From: Fibrobacter succinogenes
GTDB lineage: Bacteria > Fibrobacterota > Fibrobacteria > Fibrobacterales > Fibrobacteraceae
Direction: 5' to 3'
Assembly (NCBI GenBank): GCA_902791475.1
Contig: CADAWC010000007.1
Coordinates: forward strand, 1 to 64,000
DNA length: 64,000 nucleotides
Every line of letters begins with the position of its first letter. Within the stretch, counting starts at the first letter, position 1. Of this stretch, positions 1-8,218 are shown one piece after another. A model generated the notes under the pieces. It had not been told where the DNA came from. It saw only the letters and a list, made by a program, of their open reading frames with translations, and searched no databases. A program made the position numbers and the translations under genes.

Positions 1-123
1 TTCAACACCATCGATAGTCTTCTTTTCGGCGGAAGACTTCGTGGAGCGGGTGATGTATTCTTTACCCGTATTCGCATCGACGAACACGACCGGTTGATAA
101 TTAGGGTGGATACCTTCTTTCAT
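1..123 (-). CDS. rpmE2: 50S ribosomal protein bL31 (type B), 3' end outside window
   Basis: The first 41 codons of a minus-strand gene are visible and the rest lies left of the window. The peptide starts [20 protein letters not shown], the conserved beginning of ribosomal protein bL31. The Cys ligands of zinc-binding C+ forms are absent in the visible part, which fits the type B (C-) paralogue. The ATG is preceded by AGGAAG at a suitable distance. It is a component of the large ribosomal subunit. It is divergent from the lipoprotein gene to its right, so the 95 bp between them should hold both promoters. Confidence 0.9.
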   Translation of the reverse strand, partial: MKEGIHPNYQPVVFVDANTGKEYITRSTKSSAEKKTIDGVE

Positions 124-218
124 TATAAACTTCCTGTGAAGTAATTGTTGAGAGCTATAATTTAGTTGTTTTTTAGGATTTTGGCAAGTTGCAACCTCAT
201 TTTTAGTATTTTTATAGC

Positions 219-803
219 ATGAAACCTTTATTGTTGCTCTTTCCATTACTTTTAATTGCTTGCGAAAACGACCACCCGACCATAAAAATCGTCGAGTTGA
301 ACAAGCGCATGGTGCTCGAAGAATGGCCCGACAGCAATTACATCGCCTCGTTGGACTCCATTTTAAAGCTCGAACCGGTCAAAAAAGGCAAAGATACCGC
401 CGACGTGAGCCTCAGGATGAACGCCTTCAAGGCGCCGACATTCAAGCTCCCGCCGTCCGTTACGGGAAAAAGCACAAGCCGCAAATCCGGTCTGAGCAAA
501 CCGCCGAAACAAGTCAAGCAAGCTGCAGAAGCTTCCAAACCAAGCAACAACGCCGAAAACTTCATCGCCAAGTTCTCGAACGCACTCTCCGCCTTGCAGT
601 CCGACCCTTCGAACAAGAGTCTTTACAAGGTCGTTACCGCTAACGATGGCGAAGACTTGTTCAAGCTCCTCCGCAGAACGTATGGCGCAGGCACACAGAA
701 CCTCCCCCGATTCTACGTGCTCTCGGCCCTCCAGTCCGTGAACCCGGGCGTCATGCTCGAACACCTCAACGCCGGTGACAAAGTCCGCGTCCCGAGATTG
801 TAG
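219..803 (+). CDS. Lipoprotein with C-terminal LysM-like segment
   Basis: The 194-residue product begins with a short signal peptide ending in LLIAC (Cys15), a good lipobox, so it is probably a lipidated envelope protein. Residues about 60-115 are a Lys/Ser/Pro-rich linker. The last 50 residues ([11 protein letters not shown], then SVNPG and DKVRVPRL) follow the LysM/FimV-tail pattern of an initial loading segment, an NPG-type turn and a final LRIP-like strand, suggesting peptidoglycan contact. This is pattern matching, not a profile hit. It stands alone between divergent bL31 and a repeat-filled gap. No enzymatic motif is visible. Confidence 0.7.
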   Translation: MKPLLLLFPLLLIACENDHPTIKIVELNKRMVLEEWPDSNYIASLDSILKLEPVKKGKDTADVSLRMNAFKAPTFKLPPSVTGKSTSRKSGLSKPPKQVKQAAEASKPSNNAENFIAKFSNALSALQSDPSNKSLYKVVTANDGEDLFKLLRRTYGAGTQNLPRFYVLSALQSVNPGVMLEHLNAGDKVRVPRL

Positions 804-810
804 CTGTCGC

Positions 811-949
811 AGTGGTTAGTGGTTAGTGGTTAGTGATTAGAACGTCATCCTCGAAGAGGATTACAGTTCTGTTTGCGAAATATGTATGGTTCCTCGCGTA
901 GCGAGGATGACTGCGTCCCTGTTTACTAACCACTGTTTACTAATCACTT
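811..949. repeat. Inverted-arm array element (GTGGTTAG units)
   Basis: The left arm (811-840) is a degenerate tandem array of GTGGTTAG. The right arm (921-949) contains the same unit inverted (CTAACCAC, CTAATCAC). Between them GTCATCCTCG (844-853) and CGAGGATGAC (902-911) form a second inverted pair, and CCTCGCGTAGCGAGG (892-906) is a small palindrome. The element fills most of the gap after the lipoprotein gene and touches the decayed gene end at 948. It is one of at least five similarly built elements in this window. Confidence 0.75.
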
Positions 950-1006
950 AAAACAGCGTCTTCACGCCAAAGCCAAGCACACCGTCTAGGTAATCGCACA
1001 TATTGG
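948..1006 (-). pseudogene. Relic copy of the 3' end of the Omp85-family gene
   Basis: Read on the minus strand this stretch encodes CDYLDGVLGFGVKTLF followed by a stop, the same 16 residues that end the intact outer-membrane protein at 1191-2591. At DNA level it differs from 1191-1249 mainly at third codon positions, so it diverged under coding constraint before being lost. Upstream of it the reading frame dissolves at once. It looks like the last remnant of a tandem duplicate or of a recombination event at this locus. Confidence 0.8.
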
Positions 1007-1190
1007 ATGCAATTATTATTGCTGTTAGTGAGATGTTCTATAAAAAAGTACCGAATGATTAACAGAGTGAGAACATAGCGTCGGCCAAGGATGGGGAGGG
1101 TGCAGGGAGGGGCCCGTGCGGCCTTCGCAACTCCGAGCTGGGGCCCCGCCCGCATGACGTACTTTTTTTGCTTTTTTCAAAAGCTTTTTT
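1007..1190. other. Gap without a gene, GC-rich imperfect palindrome
   Basis: No coding region is convincing here. Positions about 1104-1156 are unusually GC-rich, with GGGGCCCGTGCGG facing GGGGCCCCGCCCGCATGAC, and end in the GCATGAC tail typical of the REP-like repeats elsewhere in the window. A short open frame spanning 940-1155 is made only of this palindrome and the relic gene end. Confidence 0.5.
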
Positions 1191-2591
1191 CTAAAACAGC
1201 GTCTTCACACCGAAACCTAGCACACCATCCAGGTAATCGCACCCATTGCGGAGCGCATAGTAAATGCTAAAGCTCCAGGACTTGCGGTACTGCGTAAACC
1301 CGATACCATAATCATGCTCACGCGCCCACCCGTGGAACGGCCTCATCCGCCTATAAAGCCCCGGCTGGTAAAAAAGCTCAATCGACAAATCGTAGCCATC
1401 TTGCCATAAAAGCGCCGCCTGCGAAAATCCGTACGCACGCGTCCGCATAAAGCCATACATCATCCCCTTGAACGAATTGATGCCGCCCAAGCTAAACAAA
1501 TCCTCACGTGCAAATGAGCCTCCCGACGGGAGCAATGCACCAGCAGCAGCCGAATAGCGCACAATAAAGTTCTTCCACAGCGGCAAATAATACACAAGCG
1601 ACGACTGCAAACGCAAATAGCTATCGAGCGAATCCGGGCGATCCATCATCCACGCAAGCGACAAATCAAACGACGTTCCGCTCCGAGGCAAAACGCTCCG
1701 GTCAAACGAAATGTACGAAAGCTCCAGCGTCGAACTTTTCTCGTCATTGCCGATGCCCACAAACACAGAAACATCAAAACTAAAACCAATATTGCGCGAC
1801 ACGCCAAGTTCCAATCGTGAATCGCGCGACAGCGAATCATCTTCAAAGAACCCGCGAACAACCACATCCCAAGCGGTCCCAAAAATAAAGCGTTCGCGAT
1901 ACGACCCTTCCAACCGTCGAGAATCATTCTGCGAATTGCCCTCCAGCAGCAAATCGCGCCCCGTACCCAAGATGTTGTACAAAGCAAGATTGATACTCCC
2001 ATCCCAGACATTTTCATCACTTGAATACGTGAGAAAACCTTCTGCCGCAGAAATCGGAGTCGCCCGCATAGAATACGCCGGGATAATGCGGTTGCGCACC
2101 GGATCGCGGAACAAGCGCACACCCGCCGTCTGCTCGTAATAGCCCAATCGCGAGAGCCTGCGCTCCGAGCGATCCAAATCCGAAAGCGAAACTTTTTCGC
2201 CAATTTCAAGCCCAGTCAATCGCCTAAAGACATCGATTTCCGTCGCACCAGAATCGAGATTTTCTGGTTCAGCCCACACCCACGCACTACCGCGTTCAAA
2301 CTTGCAATGCGCCACGCCCGCACTATCCACATGAACCTGTAACGAAGCACCGACAAAACCGCGGTCCTCATAATAGCGCAACAACTTCTGTTTCGCCCCA
2401 CGCCAAGAATCACACGGAGCGCCCACAATAACACTCATCGAAAGCTCTTCAAATTCGCTATGGTCGCCTTCCCATTCCACGCGTTCTATGCGGCACGTCG
2501 AAGCAAAGCACAGGTTCAAAGCCGCTCCCAGCAGAAGCACAACAAAAGCGACGTACCATCCATTCTTCACTTTTAATTCTTCATTTTTCAT
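1191..2591 (-). CDS. Omp85/BamA-TamA family outer-membrane protein
   Basis: The 466-residue product has a signal peptide (hydrophobic residues about 13-30), POTRA-like N-terminal segments (about 33-160) and a C-terminal beta-barrel rich in alternating aromatic/polar strands ending in Phe. GGINSFKGMMYG near residue 370 resembles the conserved L6-loop motif (GG..s.RGY) of Omp85 barrels. It is shorter than BamA, with one or two POTRAs, so a TamA-like or specialised translocator is likelier than the essential BamA. Its ATG overlaps the stop of the upstream 960-residue outer-membrane gene (TAATG), so the two are translationally coupled and probably cooperate. The first codons (MKNEELKVKNG) are themselves a degenerate repeat, so the true start may be slightly downstream. 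Confidence 0.75.
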   Translation of the reverse strand: MKNEELKVKNGWYVAFVVLLLGAALNLCFASTCRIERVEWEGDHSEFEELSMSVIVGAPCDSWRGAKQKLLRYYEDRGFVGASLQVHVDSAGVAHCKFERGSAWVWAEPENLDSGATEIDVFRRLTGLEIGEKVSLSDLDRSERRLSRLGYYEQTAGVRLFRDPVRNRIIPAYSMRATPISAAEGFLTYSSDENVWDGSINLALYNILGTGRDLLLEGNSQNDSRRLEGSYRERFIFGTAWDVVVRGFFEDDSLSRDSRLELGVSRNIGFSFDVSVFVGIGNDEKSSTLELSYISFDRSVLPRSGTSFDLSLAWMMDRPDSLDSYLRLQSSLVYYLPLWKNFIVRYSAAAGALLPSGGSFAREDLFSLGGINSFKGMMYGFMRTRAYGFSQAALLWQDGYDLSIELFYQPGLYRRMRPFHGWAREHDYGIGFTQYRKSWSFSIYYALRNGCDYLDGVLGFGVKTLF

Positions 2592-5473
2592 TAGAAAAAC
2601 GCCTTCGCCTCGCTAGCAAGTTTCTGGAACACATGTTCTTCGGCATCGCCAAAACGCAAAATGTACCGGAACGAAAGTGACAAGAAATTATGGACTTCCA
2701 CCGAGAGCATCGTTTCAAGCCTGTAGGTCACACCATCGCCAAAGCCAGACATCATCTGATACGGAATCGTACCGTCGTGACGGTCCATTTGTATGGACGC
2801 AAATGAGATATGACCATCGACAACACCTTCCCTCTCGTAACCAACGCGAAGTTCTTCTTCCCAGAGATGCGCTCCAAACGATGTTTTTAAATCATCTTCA
2901 CCCGAGCCTTCCCTATAACGGACACGCGGTTCCAAGCTAAAGCCAGCCGGCAACTTCCAAATATATTTCCCTGTAATTTCCCAAATATTCCAATCCAATT
3001 TTTGCAGAGCCGTCAAACTAACCGTTTCTAAAACATTTTCAACACCAACGTAATGGTCTTCATTTATTTTAAATCCAGCCGTAAGTTTGTGATCGAACAT
3101 GTCTTGATAATATCCGATAGAAGACATCTTTTTTTCGTAACTTGCACTCGGGCTGTACATGGCAGAAGCTCCCGACGGATGGTCCCAAGCAAGGCTCGCT
3201 TCCCACGAGACAGTTCCCGCCGTTACGCTCCGCAAGCTCGATGACAAAATCGGCGGAAAATAAATCTTTTTGCCCGTCGTATCTTCCGCTTCTGAATGGA
3301 AAGACGCACTCAATGTAATATCCCGCAACAAGCCTTGCGTTACCCCTAGCGAAACACCCGGATTCCATTCCAGTGAAGCTTCAAAAGTCGCATTTGACGA
3401 AAGGACAGCACCCACGGAATCGTTACGCCCCATGCCTTCATAGACAAAGTCACCGTTATCGACACCTTCGATAAACGTTCCCGTAAGGCTATCATAGCGC
3501 ACATCGCCCGTTCCCTTCGCCACTGCTTTATAAATGGCAGTGTAAGTCTGCTCCGAAGTCATCCCGAAACTATACGTGACAGAACCTTGCACACCCATAT
3601 CGTCATCGCCAAAATTCGTCGTCAAGTCGCCCACCCAAGAATCCGAGGCGCCAAGCGAATCCGTCACCGCATGTGAATACTGCAACAAATGTGACAAGTT
3701 GAAATTGCGAAAGTTTGCTTCAGCCGACTGCGTCCACGTTACAGAACTCACAGAATCGCGCCAGTCTTCGTCGCGGGAACGCCCCGAGATATCATGCTTG
3801 CGCACGGTAAGAGTCCCGACTGATTCTTTCACATTCCACAAGTCTTCGTTCAATGTAGCACCAACAGCAGTCTTTGCATAACCGCGCTCCGTCTTGTAGC
3901 CAAGCGAATCGCGCACAGAATAGCGCACATCGCCACTGCCAAACGGCCTAAAGAATCCGCGCAAAAATTCCGAAGAGAATGACCCCTGATAGCGTTTCTG
4001 ATCCACTTCCTGCGAGCTCGATACATACGCTGCCGTAAATTCACTTGCTGCATTCAAATTGCGATGCACAAGCGAGAATTGAGACCGTGAAGAATTCCAG
4101 CGTTCATCATCACCACGGCGGTAACCCCATTTCGCCGTTCCAAACCAATCCTTGCCTAAACGAATCCGGAGCGCAAGTTCATCATAGCGCAAGTCGCCTT
4201 TCAAAAGCGCACTATCTAAATCCCATTCATTGCGGAGCGCATACGCATCCCAGTCCCGTTCAGTACCGCTAAATTCAGATATGGCAAAGCCCTCTTGAAC
4301 GTAATTTCCATGGACCGAGAGCGCTACCGGAAACGCATTCATGTTCTGCGTCGAATCAGTCGTCACAAACCATCTGAACGCACGCCCACTCGGGCCACCA
4401 ACATTTTTAGAAACTGTATTCGAGTCCATGCGATTGAGCCCGAGTTCGACATCGGCGTAAAACCGATGTTCCGCCTGTAGGCGGAGGCGTGCTCCCAAGC
4501 GTTCCGACATTTTCGGGCGGTGCAAATCCTGATCCAGCGAATCCTTCAATTCTCCGCCACGATCATTTTTCAACTGCTCATACGCCGTACTGTCCAATGA
4601 ACTTTTCCGCATGCGGTCCACATCATTTTCCAAATGGAATCCAGCCACATCAAAGAAAACATTTTCAAGGCGCAGGCTTCCACGAGCCGCATACATCGTA
4701 TAAATATCATCGTTCAAGTACGCATCGTATTCCACACGGACATCATCATCTGTCCCTGGAATAATCCCATTTTTAAAGTCCAAAAAACCGCCCGCATAAT
4801 TCACTTCGTAATCGCGATTACGCACAAGCTCTACACCATTCAACCAGACTTTTTCAGAATTCGGCACCACCGAAATAAATCCGCCCGCCTCATCTAAATG
4901 GTAACCTTCGCGCTGCCCCTGCACACCGCTAAACGACCGCGAATAACGCGTTACCTCGTCCGTTCCCCACGCACCACTGACTTCGGAACCATGATAACGC
5001 AACGTCGCCATTGCACCAAGCGTTGAACGGCTAAACGACGTGAGCCCCATGGAATTATCCGTCCATGTCAAATCGCCTAAATGCAACATCGCATATGGAG
5101 ATTCCACGCGGAAATAAATTTGGTCTACATCCTGGAGAGTTGCCGTTGTCTGGTCGCCCGCCTTGCGGTCCACATCCGACAACAGAGCGTCAATATAAAC
5201 GCTATCCGTGAGGCGCCCTTGAATCGAAAGTCGCAATTCCTGATCGACCTGCGTTCCACCATCGCCCACAGTCACCTGCATCGTCTTGTAACCGTGCGTT
5301 TCGATTTCTGCACGCGAAGAATCTTCAGCCTGCGCGCTATTCAAAGATGCGCCCGGCGCATTTTCCAAAGCATTTTTTGCAAGAATTGAAGGATCCCAAA
5401 CCGGGAGCGAATCCACATCCAAAGCAAAGGCTAAACTGGCTAGCAGCAGGCCCAGACAAGGAATAGACCGCAT
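2591..5473 (-). CDS. Large outer-membrane beta-barrel protein, function unknown
   Basis: The 960-residue protein has a cleavable signal peptide (MRSIPCLGLLLASLAFA). It is composed almost entirely of amphipathic strands with Gly/Asp/Asn turns, ending in Phe-Phe as barrel proteins often do. Around residues 210-240 the pattern 'V.LNGVELVRNRDYEVNYAGG' followed by a short strand and a DDDVRVEYDAY segment resembles the DY.(I/V)DY..G repeat seen in SprA-like gliding/secretion proteins of Bacteroidota. That resemblance is only local. It lies between a DUF2914 protein gene (6 bp gap) and the Omp85 gene (1 bp overlap) in one minus-strand operon with MglA-like and roadblock genes. A role in cell-surface assembly is inference. 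Confidence 0.6.
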   Translation of the reverse strand: MRSIPCLGLLLASLAFALDVDSLPVWDPSILAKNALENAPGASLNSAQAEDSSRAEIETHGYKTMQVTVGDGGTQVDQELRLSIQGRLTDSVYIDALLSDVDRKAGDQTTATLQDVDQIYFRVESPYAMLHLGDLTWTDNSMGLTSFSRSTLGAMATLRYHGSEVSGAWGTDEVTRYSRSFSGVQGQREGYHLDEAGGFISVVPNSEKVWLNGVELVRNRDYEVNYAGGFLDFKNGIIPGTDDDVRVEYDAYLNDDIYTMYAARGSLRLENVFFDVAGFHLENDVDRMRKSSLDSTAYEQLKNDRGGELKDSLDQDLHRPKMSERLGARLRLQAEHRFYADVELGLNRMDSNTVSKNVGGPSGRAFRWFVTTDSTQNMNAFPVALSVHGNYVQEGFAISEFSGTERDWDAYALRNEWDLDSALLKGDLRYDELALRIRLGKDWFGTAKWGYRRGDDERWNSSRSQFSLVHRNLNAASEFTAAYVSSSQEVDQKRYQGSFSSEFLRGFFRPFGSGDVRYSVRDSLGYKTERGYAKTAVGATLNEDLWNVKESVGTLTVRKHDISGRSRDEDWRDSVSSVTWTQSAEANFRNFNLSHLLQYSHAVTDSLGASDSWVGDLTTNFGDDDMGVQGSVTYSFGMTSEQTYTAIYKAVAKGTGDVRYDSLTGTFIEGVDNGDFVYEGMGRNDSVGAVLSSNATFEASLEWNPGVSLGVTQGLLRDITLSASFHSEAEDTTGKKIYFPPILSSSLRSVTAGTVSWEASLAWDHPSGASAMYSPSASYEKKMSSIGYYQDMFDHKLTAGFKINEDHYVGVENVLETVSLTALQKLDWNIWEITGKYIWKLPAGFSLEPRVRYREGSGEDDLKTSFGAHLWEEELRVGYEREGVVDGHISFASIQMDRHDGTIPYQMMSGFGDGVTYRLETMLSVEVHNFLSLSFRYILRFGDAEEHVFQKLASEAKAFF

Positions 5474-5479
5474 ACAAAA

Positions 5480-5953
5480 CTACCGAGAAGGCGTCACCAC
5501 GCGGAACTGCCTACTGGCAAGCAACTTGCGACCAGCCACCAAATCAACGCTCCATTCGCCAAGCTCGACCAGGTCCGAAGCAAGCATCGAGCTGCACACA
5601 TCGCCTGTGAGGTTGCAGGTTTCAACAAAAATCGTATCAATACCCAAGAACCAGATATGGAAAAGCGTATCCTCTTGGTAACGTGCAGAATTTGTAATAG
5701 ACGAAAAAACGTAAAGTCGCGTATTCTCTTCGAACACGCTATCGGCGCCAAACGGCTCCCCGTTCACAATGTGGCGGCAAACCACGCTATTGGCGGGAGA
5801 AAGTTCAATATCGGAATTGTCCGTAAAGTTGACTTCGTCATCGATGAAAAACATGACAAAGCGGTGAACAAAAAAAGCAAGAAAGACGACTATTGCAAAA
5901 ACAGTCGTCTTACGCAAATTTCTCAGTGGCGGAAACCTGCCTGCCACAAACAC
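5480..5953 (-). CDS. DUF2914 domain membrane-anchored protein
   Basis: The 157-residue protein has one N-terminal transmembrane helix (about 17-36) and a periplasmic C-terminal domain. The order VCR.I..GEPFG, TRLYVFSSI, FHIWF, GEWSVDLVAG and a final F.V strand matches the DUF2914 family, small beta-rich extracytoplasmic domains of unknown function. It sits 3 bp downstream of the roadblock gene and 6 bp upstream of the large outer-membrane protein, so it is part of the same operon. It could bridge the cytoplasmic GTPase module and the outer-membrane proteins, but nothing in the sequence proves that. Confidence 0.65.
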   Translation of the reverse strand: MFVAGRFPPLRNLRKTTVFAIVVFLAFFVHRFVMFFIDDEVNFTDNSDIELSPANSVVCRHIVNGEPFGADSVFEENTRLYVFSSITNSARYQEDTLFHIWFLGIDTIFVETCNLTGDVCSSMLASDLVELGEWSVDLVAGRKLLASRQFRVVTPSR

Positions 5954-5956
5954 CTC

Positions 5957-6382
5957 CTAGCGAACAAGACTGCTCGTATTCTGCGTAAATGCAGGAACGG
6001 CGTCCTCCAGCTTTTCGACCAGCAAGCGGTTAAAGTCTTCAATGCGATTCGGGAGCCTGCCCCCGTTAAACACCTGGACAAGCAAAAGCGACTGGTCCAC
6101 AGGAGAAATGTAAACGGAACGGTTCTCGCCCGTAAACGAAACGGACTGGAACTTTTCGCCACCAAGCATCACCCCAATCTGACGAGAAGAGTCAAATGCA
6201 GCAATGCTCAAAACCGCAAGGGGAGTTGCATCCAAGTCAGAACCGAGAGAACCGACTTCGGCAATGATGTTTCCATCACGATGGCAAAGAACAACATATT
6301 CGCACTTGACGCTTGCCTGGTAGGCGGTCATCAAGCGACGCACTTTGTTAGCATCATCAGAATAAATTGTATAATCGCTCAT
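5957..6382 (-). CDS. Roadblock/LC7 (MglB-like) protein
   Basis: The 141-residue product, starting at MSDYTIYSD, has the roadblock/LC7 arrangement: an N-terminal helix, the strand pair around EYVVLCHRDGNIIAEVG, a central helix after LAVLSIAAF, and the SVYISPVD / LLLVQVF strands. MglB proteins of this fold are GTPase-activating partners of MglA. The gene lies directly downstream of an MglA-like GTPase, which strongly supports the pairing. A start four codons upstream (6394) is possible, but the homologous start is the second Met. Confidence 0.8.
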   Translation of the reverse strand: MSDYTIYSDDANKVRRLMTAYQASVKCEYVVLCHRDGNIIAEVGSLGSDLDATPLAVLSIAAFDSSRQIGVMLGGEKFQSVSFTGENRSVYISPVDQSLLLVQVFNGGRLPNRIEDFNRLLVEKLEDAVPAFTQNTSSLVR

Positions 6383-6406
6383 ATTACACCACAAACATTT
6401 ATAAAA

Positions 6407-7348
6407 CTACTGGTCTTTTGGCTTGTACGGACGCAAGACAATTTCATCGTCATCCGCCTGAGTCGGCTTTTCGACGGCACGGCCAAAGGTCGGCATTCTA
6501 GGTACGGCAGTTGCCACACGCGGGCGAGCAAACGGCGAGGACATGGCGCCCTTCTGGAACAAGCCAGAACCGGCACCGCCAGAGTTCCCTGCATTGGCCT
6601 GAGGCTTTGCCGCAAACGACGGCATACGGAACGGAGACGTCGGCTGCTGCGGAGAGGCGGACTCATTCTGAGGCTTGCCCGCTTCGGCATTTTGAGCCGG
6701 AGCATCACTTGCAGTCGGAGCTGCTGCGGCAGCATTTACAGCGGCCTTACGCAAGAACCCCTGTTTGACGTTAAACTTTTCAATCACCAACATAGCGATC
6801 GTCTTAAGCGTTGTCACAACGCCCTTACCGTTATGGGCTGTCGCCGGGAAGAACTGGATTTTCTTTTCTGGATTGAGCATTTCATTCATCTCATCCAGAG
6901 TAAAGACATTTTCCATATCGCGCTTGTTGTACTGCAACACGAAAGGAATATCATCCAAGTTCATGCCATAGTCTTGCAAGTTCTGGCGCAAGTTCTGGAG
7001 GCTTTCCAAGTTTTCTGCCTGGCGAGAACGCTGGGAGTCCGCTACAAAGACAATTCCATCGACACCACGAAGAACGAGCTTACGCGTGCTGTTGTAATAA
7101 ACCTGTCCCGGAACCGTATACAGTTGAAAACGGGTCTTGAAGCCCTTAATATCACCCAAGTTCAGAGGCAAAAAGTCAAAAAACAGAGTACGGTCGCCTT
7201 CTGTAGCAAGCGACACCATGTCCGTGCGTTTGTCTTGGGGCATTTTCTGGTGGATAACCTGAAGATTGGTGGTCTTGCCACTTAAACCAGGACCATAGTA
7301 AACGACCTTACAACTAATTTCTCTTGTAGCAAAATTAATAGACGACAT
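6407..7348 (-). CDS. MglA-type Ras-like GTPase with long C-terminal tail
   Basis: The MglA core is clear: N-terminus MSSINFATREISCKVVYYGP, P-loop GPGLSGKT (19-26), the atypical G3 TVPGQ (78-82) that marks MglA, NKRD (141-144) and a G5-like PATAHNGKG (168-176). MglA proteins are about 195 residues. This one continues for roughly 115 more residues (196-313) rich in Ala, Pro, Asn and Gln, with two similar Phe/Arg/Met-Pro segments near FRMPSF and PRMPTF. The start is set at 7348 because family members begin there; an in-frame extension to 7399 is not conserved. AAGGAA precedes it. Its partner MglB is the next gene. MglA/MglB set cell polarity in myxobacteria; the role here is inferred. Confidence 0.85.
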   Translation of the reverse strand: MSSINFATREISCKVVYYGPGLSGKTTNLQVIHQKMPQDKRTDMVSLATEGDRTLFFDFLPLNLGDIKGFKTRFQLYTVPGQVYYNSTRKLVLRGVDGIVFVADSQRSRQAENLESLQNLRQNLQDYGMNLDDIPFVLQYNKRDMENVFTLDEMNEMLNPEKKIQFFPATAHNGKGVVTTLKTIAMLVIEKFNVKQGFLRKAAVNAAAAAPTASDAPAQNAEAGKPQNESASPQQPTSPFRMPSFAAKPQANAGNSGGAGSGLFQKGAMSSPFARPRVATAVPRMPTFGRAVEKPTQADDDEIVLRPYKPKDQ

Positions 7349-7519
7349 TCTAATTCCTTGAAACCCAATACTTAATCTAGTAAAAAAGTTTCGTAACAAA
7401 AAAAATATATTTTGAATTTTGGCTTTTTTTAACCAAAATCACAACTTTTCGTCTAAAAATAGGCGACAACAGCCCATACACACCTTGTCGTCCAAGCCCA
7501 CCCTGTATAACAAAACAAC

Positions 7520-7542
7520 CCGATATGCCCTAAGCATACCGG
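7520..7542 (-). terminator. Probable terminator after rpsT
   Basis: CCGATATGC and GCATACCGG form a nine-base stem with one mismatch and a five-base loop. On the minus strand the stem is followed by TTGTTTTGTT. It lies between rpsT and the MglA-like gene and would separate the ribosomal transcript from that operon. Confidence 0.5.
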
Positions 7543-7575
7543 TTCATTTTGCTTAAAACCTATAAAAGACTTTAA

Positions 7576-7836
7576 TTAAGCGAGGCCGTTGATGACCTTA
7601 GCAACCTTGGCCTTGTAGTTGGCAGCACGGTTGGCGCAGAAACCAGCGCGGTGAGAAACGGCAGCCTTGTCGAGCATGCTGAAGAGCTTCGGCATTTCTT
7701 CGAGGGCAGCAGCTTTAGTAGCAGCTGTGCGGATAACCTTGAGGCTAGCACGGATAGCGCTACGAGTGGAACGGTTCATTGCGTTGGCCTTTTCGGCCTG
7801 GAGCAAACGCTTTTTGCAAGACTTGTGTTGAGGCAC
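7576..7836 (-). CDS. rpsT: 30S ribosomal protein bS20
   Basis: The 86-residue basic, helical protein begins with PQHKSCKKRLLQAEKANAMN, followed by RSAIR and a C-terminal NRAANYKAKVAKVIN, the signature of bS20, which binds 16S rRNA early in 30S assembly. The initiation codon is GTG (7834-7836), preceded by GGAG nine bases upstream. Inefficient start codons are common for bS20 and help autoregulation. It is transcribed alone, upstream of the MglA-like operon, with a hairpin between them. Confidence 0.95.
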   Translation of the reverse strand: MPQHKSCKKRLLQAEKANAMNRSTRSAIRASLKVIRTAATKAAALEEMPKLFSMLDKAAVSHRAGFCANRAANYKAKVAKVINGLA

Positions 7837-8218
7837 CTTAAATTCTCCGGGTGAAAACCTACTTAAAAAATGTTAGCACAAAGATAGTAAAAGTTTAAAA
7901 GTTGTCAAGGGGGATTTTAGACGAGAGATGGGAGACGACAAATGCGGAGGGCGAGAGTCGCAACCAAGCTCGCTTGGGCATGACCGAGATCAGCATTTGG
8001 GACAAGAGCGAAGCGATTGTCCAAAGACGAGAGATTAAAGACGAGAGATTAAAGCATTTCGTCATCCTGGAGGAAGCGCATGCGACCGATAGGATCCAGT
8101 GAAGTTTTAGTTGGCAGATTTTAGTTGGCAGAACTTAGCCCGCTTCGCTCTTAGAACTTAGTTTTTTTCTTTTAGAGAGAAGAGATAGTTCTAAGTTCTA
8201 AGTTCTATATTTACCCGC
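7837..8218. repeat. Intergenic region packed with degenerate repeats
   Basis: There is no gene. It holds direct copies of ACGAGAGAT (7920-7928, 8027-8035, 8041-8049), an inverted pair CATTTGGGACAA / TTGTCCAAA (7994-8024), a REP-like half GTCATCCTGGAGG (8061-8073), two TTTTAGTTGGCAGA units (8105-8131), and an inverted pair TTAGAACTTAG (8151-8161) against CTAAGTTCTAAGTTCTA (8191-8207). The last array ends 11 bases before the next ATG, and no Shine-Dalgarno sequence intervenes. Confidence 0.65.

Noticed and set aside
940..1155. 71-codon minus-strand frame
   Set aside because: Made of a GC-rich palindrome plus the out-of-frame relic gene end.
5657..7285. 542-codon plus-strand frame across the DUF2914, roadblock and MglA genes
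   Set aside because: It crosses three clear minus-strand genes and has no family motif, so it is a shadow.
7902..8102. 66-codon frame between rpsT and the aminotransferase gene
   Set aside because: Consists of repeat units only; no initiation signal.
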